Origin: Planctomycetota bacterium
GTDB taxonomy: Bacteria > Planctomycetota > JAJSAM01
DNA length: 5,323 nucleotides
Assembly: GCA_029932425.1 (NCBI GenBank)
Contig: JAOZQC010000269.1
Location: forward strand, 1 to 5,323
Reading direction: 5' to 3'
Shown here: one piece after another, positions 1 through 5,095 of the stretch
Layout of the letters: each line of letters opens with the position of its first letter
Numbering within the stretch: position 1 is the stretch's first letter
The notes under the pieces: model-generated
The model's input: the letters and a program-made list of their open reading frames with translations, nothing else
Told to the model about the DNA's origin: nothing
The model's database searches: none
Made by a program: the position numbers and the translations under genes

Positions 1-982
1 CCTCGAACCCCGGGACCAGCCGCTTGTAGGAGTTCGTGGTGGGGTTCGTGAAGGCGAGGATGGACCCCGCGTGGGCGAGGATCCCCCCGATGGCGAAGAG
101 CGCCTGGTCCGAGAGGCCGCTGTAGCCGTCGCCCGCGAAGAGCGGCTCGCCCTCCTTCCAGAGGGAGAGGTGCGTGTGCATGCCCGTGCCGTTGTCGTCC
201 CAGAGCGGCTTGGGCATGAAGGTCACCGTCTTGCCGTGCTTGCGGGCGGTGTTCTTCACGATGTACTTGTAGAAGAGCACCTTGTCCGCCATGCGCACGA
301 GCCGGTCGTAGCGCATGTCGATCTCGGCCTGGCCTCCCGTGCCCACCTCGTGGTGCTGGGCCTCCACGTCGATCCCCGCCGCGATCAGGGCGAGCATCAT
401 CTCCGAGCGGAGGTCCTGCATGCTGTCCGTGGGCGGCACCGGGAAGTAGCCCTCCTTCTTCCGGGGCTTGTAGCCGAGGTTGGGGTTCTCCGCCCGGCCC
501 GTGTTCCAGGCCCCCTCCTCCGAGTCGATGAAGTAGAAACCGGCGTTCGTGGTCTGGTCGTAGCGGATGTCGTCGAAGACGAAGAACTCGCACTCGGGTC
601 CGATGTAGCAGGTGTCCGCGATCCCCGTGGACCTGAGGTAGTTCTCCGCCTTGCGGGCCACGTTCCGGGGGTCCTTCACGTAGTCCTCCCGGGTGATGGG
701 ATCCAGCACGTTGCAGATCATCACCAGGGTGACCGCCTTCATGAAGGGGTCGATCATGGCCGAGGACGGATCGGGCACCACGATCATGTCGCTCTCGCTG
801 ATGCCCTGCCAGCCGCGGATGGAGGAACCGTCGAAGCCGAACCCCTCCTCGAAGGCCTCCTCGTCGAGGGCCGACGCGGGGACCGAGAAGTGCTGCCAGA
901 GACCGGGGAAGTCCATGAAGCGGAGATCGACGATCTCCACGTTCCGTTCCCGGCAGAGCTCGAGTACCTCGCCTGGGTTCAC
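1..982 (-). CDS. glnA: Glutamine synthetase, class I-beta type (3' end cut by window edge)
   Basis: Makes glutamine from glutamate, ammonia and ATP in the cytoplasm; the family forms dodecamers. Only the first 327 codons are inside the window, about 145 fewer than the usual ~470. I chose the GTG at 982-980 because an AGGAGG box lies six bases upstream and the N-terminus fits the family. Visible landmarks, numbered with Met as 1: the latch FDGSS (D51), metal ligands E130 and E132 in GPECEFFVFDD, HHEVGTGGQAEID with E212 and E220, NGTGMHTH with H269 (usually NGSGMH), and NPTTNSYKRLVPGFE with R321. The last codon seen is the flap Glu equivalent to E327. The EGAWN...GYKPRKKEGYFPVPP segment is the class I-beta type. 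The adenylylation Tyr near 397 lies outside the window, so that control cannot be judged. It follows a P-II gene by 43 bases, so probably one operon. Confidence 0.97.
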   Translation of the reverse strand, partial: MNPGEVLELCRERNVEIVDLRFMDFPGLWQHFSVPASALDEEAFEEGFGFDGSSIRGWQGISESDMIVVPDPSSAMIDPFMKAVTLVMICNVLDPITREDYVKDPRNVARKAENYLRSTGIADTCYIGPECEFFVFDDIRYDQTTNAGFYFIDSEEGAWNTGRAENPNLGYKPRKKEGYFPVPPTDSMQDLRSEMMLALIAAGIDVEAQHHEVGTGGQAEIDMRYDRLVRMADKVLFYKYIVKNTARKHGKTVTFMPKPLWDDNGTGMHTHLSLWKEGEPLFAGDGYSGLSDQALFAIGGILAHAGSILAFTNPTTNSYKRLVPGFE

Positions 983-988
983 GTGTCG

Positions 989-994
989 CCTCCT
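989..994 (-). promoter_or_regulatory. Shine-Dalgarno site of glnA
   Basis: On the minus strand this reads AGGAGG, a full match to the anti-Shine-Dalgarno core, six bases before the GTG start of glnA. It decides the start codon, since no ATG with a comparable site exists nearby. Confidence 0.85.
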
Positions 995-1011
995 CGTTTC
1001 CCGCCGCTCCC

Positions 1012-1025
1012 CCGGCTCGCGCCGG
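1012..1025 (-). other. Intercistronic GNRA-type hairpin between the P-II gene and glnA
   Basis: Read on the minus strand, CCGGC-GCGA-GCCGG forms a perfect 5-bp GC stem closed by a GCGA tetraloop (GNRA class). It begins at the first base after the TGA of the P-II gene. No T-run follows, so it is unlikely to be an intrinsic terminator; an mRNA-stabilising or processing hairpin within the operon is more plausible. The structure is read directly from the bases; the role is inference, and in GC-rich DNA short hairpins also occur by chance. Confidence 0.45.
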
Positions 1026-1334
1026 TCAGATGGCTTCCGGCCCCCGCTCGCCCGTGCGGATCCGGATCGCATCCTTCAGGGGGAGGACGTAGATCGCCCC
1101 GCGCTCCCCGCCCGCCGCCCGGTAGAGGGCGTCGAGCGTGGGCTTCACGAAGCTCTCGTTCACCGCGATCTCCAGCCGCGCCGCGGGCCGGGCGTCGTAG
1201 GCGGCCCCGCCGGCGCCCGCGCCCCCGAGCGTGCGCACGTCGCTCACCGTGAGACGGTACACCTCCACCCGGTTCAGCTCCTCCTGAACCCTGGGAATCG
1301 CGTCCGGCTCGATCAGCGCGTGGATGAGCTTCAA
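1026..1334 (-). CDS. glnB: P-II family nitrogen regulator, diverged with shortened T-loop and B-loop
   Basis: P-II proteins are trimers that read ATP/ADP and 2-oxoglutarate and bind targets such as GlnA-modifying enzymes, NtrB or AmtB. The family is shown by the start MKLIHALIEP, the strand VYRLTVSDVR and the C-terminal RIRTGERGPEAI. The start is a TTG (1334-1332), chosen because MKLI aligns with the usual N-terminus; the Shine-Dalgarno is weak (GGGG). At 102 residues it is exactly ten shorter than E. coli GlnB. By hand alignment seven are missing from the T-loop, which reads GGAGAGGAAYDARP, and three from the B-loop, where AAGGERGAIY replaces TGKIGDGKIF. Equivalents of Q39, K58 and K90 are lost; R101 and R103 persist as R91 and R93. 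One Tyr (Y46) remains in the T-loop, but it is not in the usual uridylylation context. Strict orthology to glnB rather than glnK is not established. It lies directly upstream of glnA, which supports a nitrogen role. Confidence 0.9.
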   Translation of the reverse strand: MKLIHALIEPDAIPRVQEELNRVEVYRLTVSDVRTLGGAGAGGAAYDARPAARLEIAVNESFVKPTLDALYRAAGGERGAIYVLPLKDAIRIRTGERGPEAI

Positions 1335-1390
1335 GAGCGCCCCGCTGGGTTGCGGCCCGTGGAGGCCCCGGATCGCCGGAGCCGGGCGCG

Positions 1391-1419
1391 AGTATGGCGG
1401 GGGGGGACGCCGCGATCAA
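1391..1419 (-). promoter_or_regulatory. Candidate sigma70-type promoter for the P-II-glnA operon
   Basis: On the minus strand TTGATC (1419-1414) and CATACT (1396-1391) are separated by exactly 17 bases. Each hexamer matches 4 of 6 consensus positions. Transcription would begin near 1384, giving a leader of about 50 bases before the TTG start at 1334. The spacer contains an uninterrupted run of eight C (plus-strand G8 at 1399-1406). I saw no sigma54-type TGGCAC-N5-TTGC site here, although many glnA operons use one. Prediction from pattern only. Confidence 0.45.
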
Positions 1420-1423
1420 GTAT

Positions 1424-1440
1424 CCCCTCCGCGGGAGGGG
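1424..1440. other. GC-rich hairpin in the divergent P-II / mutS control region
   Basis: CCCCTCC-GCG-GGAGGGG is a perfect 7-bp inverted repeat with a 3-base loop. It lies five bases outside the candidate -35 box of P-II-glnA and 54 bases before the mutS start. It could be an operator half-site pair, or a hairpin in the mutS leader if that transcript starts upstream of it. No T-run follows on either strand, so it is not a standard terminator. Function unknown. Confidence 0.5.
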
Positions 1441-1485
1441 CCGTCGATTCGGAGACCTTGTCGCCGCCGGGGGAGAGGGGGTAGA

Positions 1486-1493
1486 AGAGGGGG
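1486..1493 (+). promoter_or_regulatory. Ribosome binding region of mutS
   Basis: AGAGGGGG precedes the ATG at 1495 with GAGG four bases upstream of the start region. Spacing is a little tight, but it supports 1495 as the start rather than the in-frame upstream ATG at 1324, whose 57 extra residues are low-complexity Arg/Gly/Pro and would overlap the P-II gene. This is the third of three G5 tracts in the leader (1469-1473, 1477-1481, 1489-1493). Confidence 0.6.
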
Positions 1494-1494
1494 C

Positions 1495-4071
1495 ATGTCC
1501 CGTCTCACCCCCATGATGCGCCAGTACCGGGCGGCGAAGGCCGAGCACCCGGAGGCCCTCCTCTTCTTCCGCATGGGGGACTTCTTCGAGCTCTTCTTCG
1601 AGGACGCCCGGATCGCGGCCCGGGAGCTGGGTCTCACCCTCACCTCCCGGGACAAGGCGAACCCGGTGCCCATGGCGGGCGTCCCCGTCCGGGCCGTGGA
1701 CTCCTACCTCCGGAAGCTCCTGGCCCGGGGACACAAGGTGGCGATCTGCGACCAGGTGCAGGATCCCCGGGAGGCCAAGGGGCTCGTGGACCGGGCGGTG
1801 GTGCGGGTGGTGACCCCGGGGACGGTGACGGAGGAGACCGTCCTCGACGCCAAGACGAACAACTACCTGGCCGCGCTCCACACCGCCCCCGCGCGGGCGG
1901 GCCTGGCCTGGGTGGACGTCTCCACCGGGACCTTCCGGGTGGAGGAGCCCCCTCCGGACCGGCTGCCCGACGAGATCGCCCGCATCGATCCCGCCGAGAT
2001 CCTCCTTCCGGAGAGCGCCGAGCTCGCGGATCCCGCCCTCCGGGAGGCGATCCGGGGAGCGATCACGCGGCGCCCGGACCACACCTTCGACCGGGAGGCG
2101 GCGCGGCGGAATCTCACCCGGCACTTCGGGGTGGCGCATCTCGACGGCTTCGGCTGCGGGGACCTCACGGCGGGGCTCGGGGCGGCGGGTGCGATCCTTT
2201 CCTACCTCGAGGAGACCCAGAAGACGGGGCTCTCCCACCTCTCCCGGCTCGAGCGCGTGCGGGACGGCACGCACCTCGTCCTGGACCGGAACACCCGCCG
2301 CGCGCTGGAGATCACGGCGTCCATGGCGGACGGCTCCCGGCGCGGGACGCTCCTCGAGGTGCTGGACGAGACGAGGACGGCCATGGGCGGGCGCCGGCTC
2401 CGGAGCTGGCTCCTCGAGCCGCTCCTGGACCCGGAGCGCATCCGCTACCGCCTGGACGCGGTGGAGGAGCTCGTGGGCGACAGCTTCCGGCGGGCCGATC
2501 TCCGGCGCGCGCTGTCCCGGGTCCGCGACCTGGAACGGATCGCGGCGAAGATCGCCACGGGGCGGGCGGGGCCCCGGGACCTCGTGGCGCTCCGGCAGTC
2601 CGCGGAGACGCTGCCCGCGGTGCGCGAGAGCCTGGCCGGCGTCTGCTCCCAGGCCCTGGCGGACCGGCTCTCCGAGATCGATCCCCTGGACGACCTCCGC
2701 GCCCTGGTGGAGAAGGCCCTCCTCGACGACCCCTCCCCGGTGCTCCGGGAGGGCGACATCATCCGGGAGGGCTGGTCCGCGGAGCTCGACGGGCTCCGGT
2801 CGCTCCGGAAGGACGGGACGGACTGGATCGCCTCCTTCCAGGCGCGGGAGGCCGAACGCACGGGCATCCCGAACCTGAAGGTCGGCTACAACCGGGTGTT
2901 CGGGTACTACATCGAGATCACCCACGCGAACCGCGACCGCGTGCCCCCGGACTACCACCGCAAGCAGACCCTGAAGAACGCGGAGCGCTACATCACGCCC
3001 GAGCTGAAGGAGTACGAGACCCGGGTCCTCAGCGCCGACGAGAAGGCGAAGGCCCTCGAGACCCGGCTCTTCCTCGAGCTGCGCGGGCGGGTGGCGGAAC
3101 ACGTGGGGCGGATCCAGGCGACGGCGGGGGCCGCGGCGGAGGTGGACGCCCTGGCCGCCCTGGCGGAGGCCGCGGCCGGGGGGGGCTACGTGCGCCCGGA
3201 GATCCGGGAGGACGCCCGGATCGAGATCCGGGAGGGGCGGCACCCGGTGCTGGAGCGGGTGCTCACGGAGGAGCCCTTCGTCCCCAACGACACGGTGCTG
3301 GGGGGCGAGGCGGGCACGGTGGCGGTGATCACCGGCCCCAACATGAGCGGGAAGTCGACCTACCTCCGCCAGACCGCCCTCATCGTCCTCCTCGCGCACT
3401 GCGGGTCCTTCGTGCCCGCCCGGGAGGCGCGGATCGGTCTCTGCGACCGCATCTTCACCCGGGTGGGCGCCGCGGACGACCTGGCGCGCGGCCGGTCCAC
3501 CTTCATGGTGGAGATGAGCGAGACCGCCGACATCCTGAACCACGCCACCACCCGGTCCCTGCTCGTGCTCGACGAGATCGGGAGGGGCACCTCCACCTAC
3601 GACGGGGTGGCCATCGCCTGGGCCGTCACCGAGCACATCGCCCGCCGGATCGGGGCCCGGACGCTCTTCGCCACCCACTACCACGAGCTGACGGCCCTCG
3701 CCGACCGGCTGCCCAACGTGGTGAACCTGAACGTGGCCGTGCGCGAGTGGGGGGAGGAGGTCATCTTCCTGCGCAAGATCCGGGAGGGGGGCACCGACCG
3801 GTCCTACGGCGTCCACGTGGCCCGCATCGCGGGGGTACCCGCGGCGGTGGTGGAGCGGGCCGCCCACATCCTGGCCCGCCTGGAGCGCGAGGGGGCGGCC
3901 CCCGCGCGGGTCCCGGAGGAGGCCCCCCCTCCGGTCCGCCAGCTCACCCTCTTCACCCCCGCGCCGGCCCCCCTCCTGGAGGAGCTCCGGGCCCTCGATC
4001 CCGACCGCCTGACCCCCCTGGAGGCCCTGCTCAAGATCCGGGAGTGGAAAACCCGATGGGAATCCGAGTGA
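1495..4071 (+). CDS. mutS: DNA mismatch repair protein MutS
   Basis: Recognises mismatches and small loops in newly replicated DNA and, with ATP, recruits MutL. The 858-residue product is the usual family length (E. coli 853). Seen in order: mismatch-reading domain with RMGDFFELFF, where F30 is the intercalating Phe and E32 the partner Glu (the middle residue is Phe instead of the commoner Tyr); connector and lever/clamp regions, with YNRVFGYYIEITHANRDRVP at 465-484 and QTLKNAERY at 491-499; ATPase with Walker A GPNMSGKST (614-622), Walker B LLVLDEIGRGTST (D693, E694) and the FATHYHEL switch (H728). A Pro/Ala-rich linker leads to QLTLF at 816-820, which matches the beta sliding clamp binding consensus, then a short helical tail ending WKTRWESE. 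The start at 1495 gives the classic MSRLTPMMRQY N-terminus. mutL is not adjacent. All core residues are intact, so it should be functional. Confidence 0.98.
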   Translation: MSRLTPMMRQYRAAKAEHPEALLFFRMGDFFELFFEDARIAARELGLTLTSRDKANPVPMAGVPVRAVDSYLRKLLARGHKVAICDQVQDPREAKGLVDRAVVRVVTPGTVTEETVLDAKTNNYLAALHTAPARAGLAWVDVSTGTFRVEEPPPDRLPDEIARIDPAEILLPESAELADPALREAIRGAITRRPDHTFDREAARRNLTRHFGVAHLDGFGCGDLTAGLGAAGAILSYLEETQKTGLSHLSRLERVRDGTHLVLDRNTRRALEITASMADGSRRGTLLEVLDETRTAMGGRRLRSWLLEPLLDPERIRYRLDAVEELVGDSFRRADLRRALSRVRDLERIAAKIATGRAGPRDLVALRQSAETLPAVRESLAGVCSQALADRLSEIDPLDDLRALVEKALLDDPSPVLREGDIIREGWSAELDGLRSLRKDGTDWIASFQAREAERTGIPNLKVGYNRVFGYYIEITHANRDRVPPDYHRKQTLKNAERYITPELKEYETRVLSADEKAKALETRLFLELRGRVAEHVGRIQATAGAAAEVDALAALAEAAAGGGYVRPEIREDARIEIREGRHPVLERVLTEEPFVPNDTVLGGEAGTVAVITGPNMSGKSTYLRQTALIVLLAHCGSFVPAREARIGLCDRIFTRVGAADDLARGRSTFMVEMSETADILNHATTRSLLVLDEIGRGTSTYDGVAIAWAVTEHIARRIGARTLFATHYHELTALADRLPNVVNLNVAVREWGEEVIFLRKIREGGTDRSYGVHVARIAGVPAAVVERAAHILARLEREGAAPARVPEEAPPPVRQLTLFTPAPAPLLEELRALDPDRLTPLEALLKIREWKTRWESE

Positions 4072-4090
4072 AGCACGGCTTCGAATACGG

Positions 4091-4108
4091 GTTTTCACGT
4101 GGGAAAAC
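4091..4108. promoter_or_regulatory. Inverted repeat upstream of the PEP-CTERM gene, possible operator
   Basis: GTTTTCACGTGGGAAAAC has perfect 6-base arms (GTTTTC / GAAAAC) around ACGTGG, in an otherwise very GC-rich context. It lies 20 bases after the mutS stop and ends 13 bases before the -10-like TATACT. There is no T-run after it, so an intrinsic mutS terminator is unlikely. The place and AT-rich arms fit a regulator-binding site covering the -35 area, but no regulator family can be named from this. Confidence 0.4.
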
Positions 4109-4121
4109 GCGAATCGGAGGC

Positions 4122-4127
4122 TATACT
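4122..4127 (+). promoter_or_regulatory. -10-like box for the PEP-CTERM gene
   Basis: TATACT matches 5 of 6 bases of the sigma70 -10 consensus and stands out in this GC-rich DNA. Transcription would start near 4134, about 60 bases before the ATG at 4193. No good -35 hexamer exists 16-18 bases upstream (GTGGGA at the 17-base position), so an activator, perhaps at the inverted repeat 4091-4108, would be expected. A sigma54 site was looked for because some PEP-CTERM genes use one; the nearest GG...GC pair (from 4130) has a 9-base instead of 10-base gap. Confidence 0.35.
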
Positions 4128-4178
4128 CTGGTCCAAGGAAGCATCCACAGGTCCGCAGGTGTGTCCGTTCCTGGACTC

Positions 4179-4184
4179 AGGGGG
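4179..4184 (+). promoter_or_regulatory. Shine-Dalgarno site of the PEP-CTERM gene
   Basis: AGGGGG lies eight bases before the ATG at 4193. An out-of-frame ATG at 4186 sits only one base after it and is too close to be used well. The site therefore supports 4193, which also gives a proper signal peptide. Confidence 0.6.
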
Positions 4185-4192
4185 CATGGAAC

Positions 4193-4939
4193 ATGAGGCT
4201 GAAGACCACACTGGCCGCCGCACTGGTACTCGCCGTTTGCATCTCCGCGCAGGCCACCGAGATCCCCAACGGCAACTTCTCCGACACCTCCGAGGGCACG
4301 AACTGGACCTCTTCCATCGCGGACTGGACCCTCGACCCCTCGGTGACCGTCTCGTCCGAGCGGGCGGGTCTCTTCTTCGCCATCGACGGCTTCTCGAACC
4401 GCGACCTGGACCCCGACGACCGCACCGCCTTCGCCCTCATCGACAACAGCGGCGGCGGTGACCAGACGCTGCGCTCCTCCACCTTCCGGATCTCCAACTT
4501 CCGGATCGTGTTCGTCTACGCCTACCTCACGAACAACGAGCCCGGCGACACCACGAACACCGACCCGTTCACGGTCACCCTCGTGGACACCACGAACGCC
4601 TCGGGCACCGTCACGAAGACGGTGTCGGACGTGGACGACAGCCACCTCGCCAAGAGCACGATGAGCTACGGTCCCTTCGCCGGCATCCAGACCTACGACA
4701 CCGACTGGCGGACCTTCACCATCGACACGAGCTCGCTCATCGGCGACTACGGCTACCTGGAGTTCACGATCGCCGACAGCGACGAGGAGTCCGGCGACGC
4801 CTCCGGCTTCATCCTCGACAACGTGACCCAGGTCCCCGAGCCGGCCACCCTGTTCCTCTTCGGGCTGGGCGGCCTGGGCCTGACCCTCTACGGCCGCCGA
4901 AAGCTCCGCAAAAAACTGGGGTACGGCCCTATCGCCTGA
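4193..4939 (+). CDS. Secreted PEP-CTERM sorting domain protein of unknown function
   Basis: A 248-residue exported protein. Residues 1-21 form a Sec signal peptide: MRLK, a hydrophobic core, and a probable cut after SAQA, before TEI. The mature part is rich in Thr, Ser, Asp and Gly, acidic, nearly free of Lys and has no Cys. It begins IPNGNFSDTSEGTNW and ends SGFILDNVTQ, the pattern of beta-sandwich modules that commonly precede this sorting signal. From 214, VPEPATLFLFGLGGLGLTLY is the PEP motif plus transmembrane helix, followed by the basic cluster RRKLRKK (235-241): the exosortase-recognised C-terminus, normally cut during export to the outer surface or extracellular matrix. No exosortase gene is in the window. 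Oddity: the last residues, KKLGYGPIA, are encoded by the first unit of a 28-base tandem repeat, and the TGA stop spans the junction between units. The domain's ligand or role cannot be told. Confidence 0.93.
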   Translation: MRLKTTLAAALVLAVCISAQATEIPNGNFSDTSEGTNWTSSIADWTLDPSVTVSSERAGLFFAIDGFSNRDLDPDDRTAFALIDNSGGGDQTLRSSTFRISNFRIVFVYAYLTNNEPGDTTNTDPFTVTLVDTTNASGTVTKTVSDVDDSHLAKSTMSYGPFAGIQTYDTDWRTFTIDTSSLIGDYGYLEFTIADSDEESGDASGFILDNVTQVPEPATLFLFGLGGLGLTLYGRRKLRKKLGYGPIA

Positions 4940-4966
4940 AAAACTGGGGTACGGCCCTATCGCCTG
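4911..4966 (+). repeat. Perfect tandem duplication of a 28-base unit at the 3' end of the PEP-CTERM gene
   Basis: Units 4911-4938 and 4939-4966 are identical; each starts AAAAACTGGGGTACGG and ends CCCTATCGCCTG. The first unit is coding (the tail KLGYGPIA). The gene's stop codon is made from the last two bases of unit 1 and the first base of unit 2. Because 28 is not a multiple of three, any change in copy number shifts the frame after the unit. The unit contains GGGGTACGGCCC, an imperfect palindrome. Confidence 0.95.
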
Positions 4967-4990
4967 CAAATCCGGGGTCGGGCCTCGCCT
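4967..4990 (+). repeat. Degenerate third unit of the 28-base repeat
   Basis: CAAATCCGGGGTCGGGCCT followed by CGCCT aligns with the 28-base unit after gaps of about four bases and several substitutions, keeping the order A-run, GGGGT, GGCCCT-like and CGCCT. It directly follows unit 2. This looks like an older, decayed copy, suggesting that the array is older than the perfect duplication. Confidence 0.5.
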
Positions 4991-5015
4991 ACACGGCTGA
5001 CAGGCACGGCTTTTT
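4982..5015 (+). terminator. Possible intrinsic terminator after the PEP-CTERM gene
   Basis: GCCTCGCCT (4982-4990) pairs with AGGCACGGC (5002-5010) as 3 + 4 base pairs flanking a 2x2 internal mismatch, with an 11-base loop, and is followed directly by TTTTT (5011-5015). Position, 43 bases past the stop, and the T-run fit a factor-independent terminator. The stem is imperfect, and the T-run is shared with a direct repeat, so it may be coincidental. Confidence 0.4.
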
Positions 5016-5018
5016 CAC
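4996..5018 (+). repeat. Direct repeat copy A (23 bases)
   Basis: Starts GCTGACAGGCACGG and ends TTTTTCAC. It matches copy B (5073-5095) at 20 of 23 positions; starts are 77 bases apart. Both lie in non-coding DNA after the PEP-CTERM gene. The core CTGACAG is a near palindrome. It may belong to a dispersed repeat family, but only two copies are in view. Confidence 0.75.
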
Positions 5019-5062
5019 TTTCCGCGCCCTCACCGCAGCCCGACTCCCGGGCCGGGCGCCTC

Positions 5063-5095
5063 GTGAAACATCGCTGACAGACACGATTTTTTCAC
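5063..5095. repeat. Direct repeat copy B (5073-5095) inside a longer inverted repeat
   Basis: Copy B starts GCTGACAGACACGA and ends TTTTTTCAC, 20 of 23 identical to copy A. Unlike copy A it is also part of a hairpin: GTGAAA-C-ATCG (5063-5073) pairs with CGAT-TT-TTTCAC (5084-5095), ten base pairs with a 1x2 internal loop and a 10-base loop, CTGACAGACA. The left arm is absent upstream of copy A, so the hairpin was either gained by B or lost by A. It could act as a bidirectional terminator-like or REP-like element; role unknown. Confidence 0.65.

Noticed and set aside
71..1252. Plus-strand 393-codon open frame over glnA and P-II
   Set aside because: It is the reverse-strand shadow of glnA and P-II, both recognised by conserved active-site and family motifs; its own sequence is low-complexity Val/Arg/His/Gly.
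1324..1494. A longer N-terminus for MutS starting at the ATG at 1324
   Set aside because: The 57 extra residues are low-complexity, overlap the P-II coding region, and have no counterpart in the family, whose proteins start close to the LTPMMRQY motif.
979..4098. A very long open frame (1039 codons) antisense to mutS and running into the P-II and glnA region
   Set aside because: Composition is Arg/Gly/Pro/His-rich with no domain, and it mirrors the third-position GC of mutS, whose frame has all family motifs. It is a GC-driven shadow.
4091..4108. The GTTTTC/GAAAAC inverted repeat as the mutS terminator
   Set aside because: The stem is AT-rich and only six bases, and no T-run follows on the plus strand, so the intrinsic terminator pattern is absent.
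4130..4145. Sigma54 promoter before the PEP-CTERM gene (TGGTCCAAGGAAGCAT)
   Set aside because: The GG and GC elements are nine rather than ten bases apart and the flanking consensus is poor.
4911..5095. CRISPR array
   Set aside because: Only two tandem units without spacers and two other short repeats 77 bases apart; no regular repeat-spacer pattern and no cas genes.
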